Shown: positions 10,401-17,378 of the stretch, one piece after another
How positions within the stretch are numbered: position 1 is the stretch's first letter
How the letters are laid out: every line of letters starts with the position of its first letter
Assembly: GCA_009801015.1 (NCBI GenBank)
Contig: VHZZ01024037.1
Coordinates: forward strand, 1 to 23,706
Reading direction: 5' to 3'
DNA from: Silene noctiflora
Lineage: Eukaryota > Streptophyta > Magnoliopsida > Caryophyllales > Caryophyllaceae
Length of the DNA: 23,706 nt
Notes under the pieces: model-generated
Database searches by the model: none
What the model was told of the DNA's origin: nothing
Seen by the model: the letters and a program-made list of their open reading frames with translations, nothing else
Translations under genes and position numbers: made by a program

Positions 10401-11017
10401 CCGTCCTCTCTTCAAAAGTAGTCAAGTTCTTAGGATATGATAGTTTCAGGAGAATCGACTCTTCTTTTTACGGAATGGTTTGTTATTCTGTAATTTGACA
10501 GTTTAGTCCTTTGTATGAGTCGGTGTGTATTTTCTATGTTGCCTTCGTTATACTCATGTGAGTACGGCAATTTGAGGCATTTTTCTTAGGGCGGGGTGGT
10601 TAACTACCATTAGTCAATTTATGAATACTATCCAATAAGATTTGAGATTTAGCGGCAGACATGGAAATCGGCCAATTGGGATTTGGTCCACTTGGGGTTG
10701 TACTTTCCAATCTTAGATAGGTTTAGGTCAGGTCACGGCAATTTCTGTCGGTCTATCCAAAGGTCGGGTTCTACTCATCCAGTCATCCTATATACTCTTC
10801 CGAGAAAATAATCGTCAATGTAGGAGTCTCTGTAATATTTACGGTGTACTCGTACTTTTTAGCGTGTGCTCTTAGAATAACTTCATACTGCGAAAATGGA
10901 ACTTCCTGCAGGATCTAATTAATATTTGGTGTGACATGTGTACAGGAATTTGGGCTGATTGACAAGAAAGAGCTGGCTCCTCTTCAAGAACTCATTGAAT
11001 CCATCATTCCTTACTGA
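4438..11017 (+). CDS. MOB1: MOB1 kinase activator (Mps one binder, MOB1A/B type), seven exons, complete
   Basis: Exons: 4438-4460, 6559-6607, 7009-7117, 7298-7391, 9077-9210, 9822-9985 and 10946-11017. All introns are GT-AG, phases agree, and the total is 645 nt = 214 aa plus stop, the usual plant MOB1 length. The protein starts [20 protein letters not shown] and ends [14 protein letters not shown]. The Mob1/phocein fold covers about residues 35-205. The zinc ligands are present at the canonical places: Cys79 and Cys84 (EFCTAESCP), His161 and His166 (AHIYHSHF). MOB1 is a co-activator that binds the N-terminal region of NDR/LATS-type AGC kinases downstream of Hippo/SIK1-like kinases. In plants it acts in growth, cell division and pollen or auxin-related development. 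Small differences from the usual plant sequence are Phe191 at the exon 6/7 junction (FTFEFGL), where Cys is common, and Gln-Leu in [10 protein letters not shown]. Nothing suggests it is broken. It converges with the DUF716 gene downstream. Confidence 0.95.
4494..4519. repeat. (TTG/GTT)n microsatellite in MOB1 intron 1
   Basis: An imperfect GTT/GGT trinucleotide run lies about 30 bp after the first 5' splice site. It is a simple repeat with no further content. Confidence 0.7.
4686..4778 (+). mobile_element. SINE-like 3' segment in MOB1 intron 1 (copy A)
   Basis: The string GGGTAAGGCTGC..TATATCCGACCCC, then CTTACCCCGCAATTTGCGGG, GAGCCTTTAAGCCACTGGGG and a GTTGTTGTGGTTG tail, matches a widespread plant short retroposon block with a small hairpin (CCCCGCAATTTGCGGG) and a TTG-type tail, like the Au SINE and related SINEs. 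The 5' tRNA-like head is not clear, so the element may be 5' truncated. A second diverged copy is at 6304-6386. Confidence 0.55.
5117..5334. mobile_element. Stowaway-like (Tc1/Mariner) MITE in MOB1 intron 1
   Basis: The right end reads GGGATCGGAGGGAT followed by TA; the left end is TA followed by CTCTCTCCATTTGG. The terminal sequence CTCCCTCC with TA target duplications is the hallmark of plant Stowaway MITEs. The left end is diverged and is preceded by a short imperfect duplication of itself (CTCCATTTGG at about 5084 and 5121). The length is about 218 bp and there is no coding content. Confidence 0.5.
6304..6386 (+). mobile_element. SINE-like 3' segment in MOB1 intron 1 (copy B)
   Basis: This is a diverged second copy of the 4686-4778 block: ACAAGGGTAAAGCTGCATAC, then TTTACCCCCTCATATACCG, AGGGAAGCCCTTAGAGGGAC and TAGGGTAATGTTG. 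The order of sub-blocks and the orientation are the same as in copy A, so two independent insertions of one family lie in the same intron. Confidence 0.5.
7392..9076 (+). other. MOB1 intron 4, no gene recognised
   Basis: A 1685-bp intron with a GTAATT donor and a CACAG acceptor. It contains a 138-codon open frame (8025-8441) with no recognisable domain, interrupted family or homopolymer-free start, which I regard as chance. Otherwise it is AT-rich with no element I can delimit. Confidence 0.5.
10099..10262. mobile_element. Stowaway-like MITE in MOB1 intron 6
   Basis: TA (10097-10098), then CTCCCACTTTTTCTTTATGG, and at the other end GGACAAAGGGAG followed by TA (10263-10264). The CTCCC...GGGAG termini with TA duplications fit the Stowaway type. 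The length of 164 bp is typical. The left side is preceded by a TACGGAGTA motif (10090-10098) that overlaps the TA. Confidence 0.6.
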
Positions 11018-11365
11018 ACAACAGAAATCAACTCAAATTATGAAAATCAGAAGATCTAATTAGTCATTAGATAGTATACAAGTGTAATGTTTGCACCCTC
11101 ATCACCTTTAATTATACTTTGTATACCCTTTTGTTTTATGGACCCCCAGTTTTATATATGATATAGATGGAAAACATTGCTGCTATCCTTTCCCTCTCTT
11201 TTTTATTTGAAGTTCCATATAAATGTACATGAAATATGTGTTCCTCCGAATCGGCTGCAAGTATCGGACACGACACGTTGTCTTAAGTGCAGGACACGGT
11301 TATTTTCAGCAAAGTTTTCAATTTTTGGTAGTAAATGAAGTGTTCAGGTGTGGGGTCAACACATG

Positions 11366-11955
11366 TATGAAACTGCATATACACCAGGGTAATGCACAAT
11401 CACAATTTCTCAGCAACTGGGAAAGTAGATCCGAGAAAAGGAAATAGGTATCTTGAGCAAGCATACACAGGAAGCATAGAGGATGCTTGTACAATGTATC
11501 GAGGCTGACATGCCAAACCATCAAACTGGAAACGTACGCGCACACAGGCACTGTGACTGATACACATTTGATATTATGATCCCAGAACTGTCTTGGCGTT
11601 GCCACTCGATCACCTCTCGGCAGAGTATCCTTTTCCTTTCCTTTTATTTTTGAATGGAACATGCATATACCAATAACAGAAACAATCTGGGTGTTGGAAG
11701 TATAAACTGCATACACACCAGAATAGTGCATAATTTCTCAGCTAAACTATTTAGCATTAAACTGGTAAAGTATGCAAAATACAATGTTCTAATGTATCCA
11801 GATTCGAGGCTGACATGACAACCCATTAAACTGTAGTGTAAACACAAAAATATGCACACATGTACAGCAGCACTGTGAGTCTGAATCTGTGACTCAATAC
11901 ACATTTGATCTCGGAACCCATCTTGGCCTTGCCACTCGATCACATCACCGCAGAG
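11366..11955. repeat. Diverged direct tandem duplication of about 330 bp
   Basis: Copy 1 (about 11366-11625) and copy 2 (about 11700-11955) share ACTGCATA(T/C)ACACCAG, TTTCTCAGC, TCGAGGCTGACATG, ACACATTTGAT, TCTTGGC(G/C)TTGCCACTCGATCAC and (G/C)GCAGAG in the same order. The offset falls from 334 to 330 bp across the block because of small indels. The duplication lies between the converging MOB1 and DUF716-1 genes and may lie within the 3' region of the latter. Two minus-strand open frames cover it, but they do not keep a common reading frame and match no family I know. Confidence 0.7.
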
Positions 11956-12157
11956 CATAGGCGCATAGCTCATATGGACTGTATCAGTTACCTTAAACAC
12001 AATCATTCACTGCTTCGAATCCCTAAACATTGCCTGAGTTGAGATCCGTAATCTGATTATATGCAGATTTGTACATCAAACAGAACGCTGCTAGACAGCT
12101 ACTTCAGTCGTTTAAGTGATGACGCAGTCAACCAGGCGTCTTGACCTTCTCCCATTA

Positions 12158-12545
12158 GCTGTAGTCCACAAAGTTGGAGATAAATTATGTCGGCACTGGA
12201 ATTAATAAATGCATTAGTGTGTCAGATACAGAAATACATTTCTCCAGATTGAACTTGGGAGGTTGACTCACATTTGGGGGCAACAACAACAAGCCCATTT
12301 ATTTGGGGGACGTTTAAAAAGAATCATCATTAGAAACCGTCAAAATATTGGGATGAAATTAAAACAAAATATTGGGATGAAATTAAAACATACAAAAAGA
12401 TAAAAGAAAGGAACACTTCGTAAACAGCCAATCTACAAAAAAAACTAGTGATGACAAAAAGTGACAGGATTCTATACAGACGCAACACAGGGAGTTTGAA
12501 TTCTCTAAATTCCCATATGAATGTAGGAACAAGTGTAAATTGTAC
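12158..12545 (-). other. Probable 3'-UTR intron of DUF716 gene 1
   Basis: The sequence CAG|GTACAATT follows the stop codon by 40 nt and matches CAG|GTACATTT at the same relative place in gene 2. Downstream, TCTCCAACTTTG...CTACAG|CT at about 12177-12157 resembles TCTCCAACTTTG...TTACAG|CT in gene 2 (about 15870-15848), which suggests a shared downstream exon. The exact acceptor is uncertain; TTAATTCCAG near 12200 is an alternative. Confidence 0.4.
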
Positions 12546-13914
12546 CTGACATACCTAATAGACTCTCTATGTATCATCATAAAAATTAGCTCTCAGCAAG
12601 CTCCTCTCGTGAACGACCAAATCTCGAATATGCAAAGCTGTAAGAAAGTGCAATTAACACAAAAACGCCGACAACCAATGTAAACAACTGAAAGTTTGCT
12701 AGCAACTCCCCTCTGATTAGACTGTCTGACGAACTGCAAACAATGTTATCACCAATCTGTTCACAGCCCTCTGGCATCATAGGGCCGTAAAGGGTGAAGG
12801 CAGTCTGATAGAACCAAAGGCCTTGCATGGTCAAGGCAATGCCACTCGATAAATCAACAGGAAAACTTGACGGGACAAAAGCACCGAGAATACTGGTGAC
12901 AATCGACAAGGATATCAGCATAAGAAGGATGAAGTGGTAGTGACCCTCCATGCCCTTATGACTTGTTGAATGGAAATGGAATAGCAGATACTCTGAAGAG
13001 AAAGCCGCAGCTATAACAAAGCAAAGTGCTCCGTCTGGCATAGGAAGATAGCTGAACAAGGGACAATGTCGTTTGGTTAGTCTCAACTCTCAATCCTCAT
13101 AAACATTCTTGAAGACAACAACACTAGCTTAGCTGATAGCCATTGAGAAGTAATAACCATGACCTAGATTTATATCCCGTCAGCATAAAAACAACCATCG
13201 TGAAACCATTTACCGTCAATCAATTTATACCTTAAACACAGTAGCCAAATAGAGGAAAGTGCGGTCTTAAAACCCCACAGCTTCAGTAGGCGTTTTTAAT
13301 TGTTAAATTTGAACATTTTACCTTTTAGACCTATAATGATAAAGAAATAATACATCAATCACATTAAAATCGACTCCACACTTTATCGATTCCGACTACG
13401 TCTAAGTCAGACATCATTCTCATTCACAATTACACTCTTCATTTATTCAATGGAGAGTCAAATTAACAAATCTCAAATTCCCATTAATCATAAACTCATA
13501 ATCAATCCAATTCACCCATCATTATATGCAAAACATTCAAACATTAGCATTACATCCCCTAAATTACCTGGTCTTAACCGAGACAAGCGAAACGAGACCG
13601 AAAATGAAGAACATGACAATCATTCCAGCATGCTCAAAGCAATACAAATGAGCAGAATCCAAGACCCCATTAACAAAATACTTAGGATGAGGTGAATACA
13701 GAAGTTCAGCACACAAATCAATGAAAGTACCAATAACAATGGTGTAAAGCTCCAAATACTTGATCCGATTATTGAAACCAGGAACAGGGTTCCATACTCG
13801 AACCCGAGAGTTATTCGGGTTTGATACGTATCTAAGAATGGTGCACCACAAATGCCATAGACCCACCAATAGAAAGAGTGTACCTGGAACTGCGTGACCT
13901 ATGAATGTTCCCAT
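12546..13914 (-). CDS. DUF716/TMEM45-like seven-pass membrane protein, gene 1
   Basis: Coding exons are 13914-13568 and 13051-12586 on the minus strand (347 + 466 nt = 270 aa plus stop). The 515-bp intron has GTAATT and TTCAG sites, and the codon at the join is AG|C (Ser). The stop is TAA at 12588-12586, and the first 40 nt of 3' UTR run to a candidate donor at 12545. The protein starts MGTFIGHAVPGTLFLLVGLW. Hydrophobic segments lie at about 6-27, 53-74, 93-113, 121-136, 152-173, 184-204 and 234-257. Family marks are GHAVPGT, FxWNPVPG-type loop residues (VWNPVPGF), CFEHAGM, the His-rich HFHSTSHKGMEGHYH, and [11 protein letters not shown] (here [19 protein letters not shown]). Plant members are often labelled 'viral-response family' or TMEM45B-like; their biochemical role is not settled. 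About 70% of residues match gene 2 by eye, with the same intron position and phase, so the two are tandem duplicates. Confidence 0.9.
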
Positions 13915-13960
13915 TTTCTATTGATTTTGATCAATTCCCAGATTTTGATTTAATTTGGGT

Positions 13961-13973
13961 GATCTTATATAGG
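13961..13973 (-). promoter_or_regulatory. Candidate TATA box of DUF716 gene 1
   Basis: The minus strand reads CCTATATAAGATC about 50 bp before the start codon at 13914. A TATA box here would place transcription near 13935 and give a short leader of about 20 nt. The motif is good, but the leader is shorter than usual. Confidence 0.4.
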
Positions 13974-14440
13974 TTCGATATTTTTTAAATATGAGAGGGG
14001 GATTCGAACACGGTATTGTAATGTACTTGAATTTAAGCTTTTGGTTGAGTTCTTGACAATTATCATTGTAACATCTGGTTATTGAGAATTGAGATGGAAG
14101 TTTCAATGGGATCGACTCCAATTTAATTTTTAGGTCTTAGAGTTATTTTAGCGATTTTAATGTTGATCAAGTTTAAAGTCACGTTATGGATACTACATAT
14201 CATGACCTTAACTAATCCAGTGTAATGATATTTATACGTAGGAGTGTGAGTACATCAAGTTTGTTTCATTAAACTTATGGAGTCGGGTTCCTTGTGTTTG
14301 GAAGAGTATTAACAAGGATTACCGACTCTATCTAAATCCCTCATATTATACGAGTTTGTTTCCAACTAGTATTTCGAATTCCACAAGTCATAGCATAGTT
14401 TATTTTTAATGTCAACTAAGCCGCAAAGGCAATACAATAG
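13974..14440. other. Upstream region of DUF716 gene 1
   Basis: AT-rich DNA upstream of gene 1. It contains no recognised gene and no element that I can delimit. A minus-strand frame at 14121-13918 overlaps the gene 1 leader but has no family resemblance. Confidence 0.4.
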
Positions 14441-14510
14441 TAGAAGAATGGAGATTTGAACTTGAAAGTAATATTCATTATACTTTCGTCTTAACCACTG
14501 AGCAAATACA
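14400..14510 (-). mobile_element. tRNA-derived SINE head (minus strand)
   Basis: On the minus strand TTTGCTCAGTGGTTAAGACG (14506-14487) fits an RNA polymerase III A box (TRGCNNAGTGG), and GTTCAAATCTCC (14461-14450) fits a B box (GTTCRANNC). The spacing of about 45-55 bp is right for a tRNA promoter. The full tRNA cloverleaf does not close, so this is read as a SINE head rather than a tRNA gene. The body and tail toward lower coordinates are not clear. Confidence 0.45.
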
Positions 14511-14519
14511 TTTTCGGTA

Positions 14520-14575
14520 CAGGTTTTAGCGTAGTGGTAACATAATAGTTCATGACTAGTATAGATTCCGTACTA
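14520..14575 (+). mobile_element. Possible second SINE-like pol III head (plus strand)
   Basis: TTTTAGCGTAGTGGTAAC at about 14524-14541 is an A-box-like string, with a weak B-box-like TATAGATTCC near 14560. It lies head to head with the minus-strand SINE head at 14487-14506. The body of the element is not recognisable. Confidence 0.3.
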
Positions 14576-14879
14576 GAGTACGGTATTTGTAAAGAAATGT
14601 GTTAGAAAAAGTTGTAATTAAAATGTTGTCATTAAACATTTTTACGTTTAATAAATCTTCTATTATAAAGTTTTGTATTAAGATGAATTCTGAATCACCT
14701 ATTGTAATTGAGAATTCATTTTTTGTATGTTTTTATGAAATTTGGCTTACATGAGTACATGGGAGTTAATAAAAGGTATTTTAGATGCCTGATATTTTTT
14801 AGGGAGTTGATTTGGAAAAAATATTTAGAAAGGAAATTGATTTAAAAAATTTAACAAATTACATCTTTTTATTTCTCGA

Positions 14880-15490
14880 TTTTTAAGATAATAAATTTTT
14901 TTAATAAATGGAATCAGATTAGTTAGAAAGATTTTATAAGTATAACATTGAGTTGAATTTTTTAGCAAGATTTTTGCTAATTAATGGAACCAAATTCACA
15001 GTGAGGTAACTTACTTCATTAGTTAGAATTTTTTAAGAGTAATAATAACATTGGACGAGAATTTTTAAGTAGTGTTAATCTTTTAGTATATAGGGGATTA
15101 TTGATTAATTTTTTCCTATGAAAATCAGTTGAAAAAGATCGTATCATATGTGCGGGAAGTTTAAGGAAAGTATTGTGTATTGTGCATTTAATTCCAATTA
15201 GTGTATTTTTTTTTTTGTTTATAGATTAACTACAATATCAATTGATTACAATATATTTTTGCTGAAAGCAAAAGAAGTTTAATTTCAATTAGTGTTTTTT
15301 TTTACTAAACTATTAATTGACTACAATATATTATTACCGAAAATAGAAGAGAATAATTATTAATTGACTACAATATATTATTGGTGAAAATAGAAGACAT
15401 TTTTGCGCAAGAAAGCAGTTGAGCGGAAAAATAAACGGAATTACCCTAGACTTGTTAATCTTTTAGTCTATAGGGGATTATACTAGATGT
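14880..15490. repeat. AT-rich block with nested direct repeats
   Basis: Several imperfect repeats overlap here. ATTAGTTAGAA..TTTTATAAG and ATTAGTTAGAATTTTTTAAG lie near 14908 and 15018 (period about 110). ATTAATTGACTACAATATAT starts at 15312 and 15359 (period 47), with a diverged earlier unit near 15228. A 27-bp string GTTAATCTTTTAGT(A/C)TATAG plus GGGATTAT occurs at about 15074-15101 and 15453-15481, bracketing the others. No coding content is seen. Confidence 0.55.
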
Positions 15491-15504
15491 TATGGACCAT
15501 ATCA

Positions 15505-15560
15505 GTCTCAGCATAGTGGTAGTCGGTATGGAGATCGTGTTATATCCTGTTTTACATGAA
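15505..15560 (+). mobile_element. Possible SINE-like A-box sequence
   Basis: TCAGCATAGTGGTAG at about 15507-15521 resembles a pol III A box. No good B box follows at tRNA spacing, so this is a weak call, noted because three similar strings occur within 1.2 kb. Confidence 0.2.
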
Positions 15561-15669
15561 CAGGTTTTTAGCCCTGATCTTGAGTAGTACCAAATTTCAA
15601 TACTTTTACTAGCTAACATTTCATATACGGCTCTTAAATAAAACCCACAAAAAATTCATGTCGAGCTTC

Positions 15670-15745
15670 TACAATTGCTCAGTGCTTGGCTGCTTGCTAC
15701 AACCACTGCAAAAAAATTGTGAAACGGGTTCGATCCCTCATCCCT
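15670..15745 (+). mobile_element. tRNA-like SINE head with strong B box
   Basis: TTGCTCAGTGCTTGGC (15675-15690) is an A-box-like string and GGGTTCGATCCC (15726-15737) is a near-perfect tRNA T-arm/B box. The spacing of about 50 bp fits a pol III promoter. I cannot fold a good acceptor stem or anticodon arm, so a decayed tRNA-derived SINE is more likely than a functional tRNA. Confidence 0.45.
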
Positions 15746-15835
15746 ACTTCAGTAACGACTTGAGGGCTGAAAGCCGAAAGGAAATGTACATGTATATTAA
15801 TGAACAGAATGCTTCACATCAATCACGCCGCCAGT

Positions 15836-15905
15836 GCCTCGTGTCGAGCTGTAATGGCCGTGGCAAAGTTGGAGAACATCACCGTCCTTGTCATGTGTAA
15901 GAAAA
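15836..15905 (-). other. Possible downstream 3'-UTR exon of DUF716 gene 2
   Basis: The minus strand contains TCTCCAACTTTG...TTACAGCT, which resembles the sequence at the end of the putative 3'-UTR intron of gene 1. This area lies about 1.5 kb downstream of the gene 2 stop codon. The resemblance is short and could be chance. Confidence 0.3.
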
Positions 15906-16169
15906 TCTGTGGTAACCAAGAACAGGTATATTAGCATCCGGCGCACTACAAAAATCATACTCAATCTTTTGTTCTAGACTGAAAGTTCCTATCTCAAATT
16001 GACATGAACTAGCTAATCAAGTATTCAGCATTTTACATTCAACTTTAAGAAGCAATCTCGAGCAGGTCAAAACAACCCCCAACAAGAATTTATGAAGAGT
16101 TAGAAAACTAATTCCAAAATCTACCAAGGTGAATGGCAGAACTCTCGATTTTCCCAAAGAAAACATATA

Positions 16170-16321
16170 TTCCGTCCATCCGATTTATATTTGTCCTCGT
16201 TTTGTTTTTAGTCCATCCCAAAATAATTGCTCTCTTCTGAATCTGGTAAAATAAAAAGATGATCTTTCCATACTAGTCTTAGTTAAGCAAGAGTAACACT
16301 TCCATAAATGAGGACATAGAG
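16170..16321. mobile_element. Diverged Stowaway-like MITE
   Basis: TA followed by TTCCGTCCATCCGATTTATA and TTTGTCCTCG at one end, and ATGAGGACATAGAG followed by TA at the other. The inverted CCGTCC/GTCC...GGAC arrangement and TA flanks fit a decayed Stowaway of about 152 bp. It lies in the inferred 3'-UTR intron of DUF716 gene 2. Confidence 0.45.
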
Positions 16322-16401
16322 TACTATAGTAGCAAAAACATTTAAGTCAAGGGGCGAAAACGATCATCATCAAATCTTGTATAATATATAGGATCAATTG
16401 A

Positions 16402-17255
16402 TGAAAACACCCTTTAATGTTGCACTTTTTAAAACTTAAGACCTTATCAAATTTTTTTTAAAACTTAATACCTTAATGTGCACTTTCACATTTTGGTACC
16501 TTAAGTGGATTCAGGCAAACAAAAAGGGAATATTCCGACCATTTTTTAAATTTCCCTCCAAAATCCATATTTTATCCCCATTATACCCTTATACTCTTTT
16601 ATAACTCCATTCTATTCTCAATCTCTCACTATTTTAACTACAAATCTCTTCCTTTATATCTTTTTCTCCTTAATGTAATTATGTTTCTTTTATTCCACTC
16701 TTTTAATTTCTATCTATTTCGTTTCAGTTTTTAATTTAATTTTTAGTAATGTTAAATGATGGTGTTAATATATAACCATAGTTCATAAAATTGGGGGTAA
16801 ATTGCGAATTGATTTTTTGAGAAAATGTCGATGAGTTGGTCAGATTCTTCCTCAAGGTCTTCTTCTCATCTTCCACGAAAATAATTAAATTCAATAAAAA
16901 TAAAGAAAGAGTGAAGCAACTTGCCTAACAATGGCTCAAAAACTTGATCTTTTATTGTTGATGATCACTTCAATTAATTTGGGTTTCGCTTTTTAAGCAC
17001 TCGAAGGTAATTTGAGGGAAAATTGGTATTGGTAGTTATGGTGTTTTTACTGAGAGATGAATGAGTGTTGTGTGAGTGGTGTGTTGGGTAAGAGCGTTTA
17101 TAAAGGTAGGGGTAAATTAGGTATTTCCTCTTTTTTTCGGCTGGAATCACTTAAGGTACCAAAATGTGAACGAAGTGCACATTAAGGTATTAAGTTTTAA
17201 AAAAAATTGATAAGGTATTAAGTTTTAAAAACTGCAACATTAAAGGGTGTTTTCA
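16402..17255. mobile_element. 854-bp element with long (about 111-bp) terminal inverted repeats
   Basis: The left arm 16402-16512 starts TGAAAACACCCTTTAATGTT and runs through CTTAATGTGCACTTTCACAT to TTAAGTGGATTC. The right arm 17144-17255 is its reverse complement and ends CATTAAAGGGTGTTTTCA. The arms differ only by small changes, and weaker similarity continues about 25 bp inward. The centre holds no transposase. Long inverted ends without coding content suggest a non-autonomous Mutator-like (or foldback) element, but no clean target duplication is visible, so the superfamily stays open. The outer right end (GGGAG followed by TA at 17261-17267) resembles a Stowaway terminus, which could shift the true boundary outward. 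Confidence 0.7.
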
Positions 17256-17378
17256 GATAAGGGAGTATTAATTTTCTACTTATAAGTAACGGTAAAAAGT
17301 AAAATCAAGTAGCTTATGAATGAAATAATATGCCCGATTCTGAGACAAAATTTCTCGAACGAGAGAAAATAAATGTAC

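Noticed and set aside
11318-12006. Two minus-strand frames of 137 and 120 codons
   Set aside because: They cover the 330-bp duplication, but the copies do not share a reading frame, and the proteins match no family I know.
15675-15737. A functional tRNA gene
   Set aside because: A good B box is present, but the acceptor and anticodon arms do not pair, so a SINE head is the better reading.
15658-15900. 80-codon plus-strand open frame
   Set aside because: It overlaps tRNA-like SINE promoter boxes and a possible 3' UTR of the minus-strand gene. It has no recognisable family.
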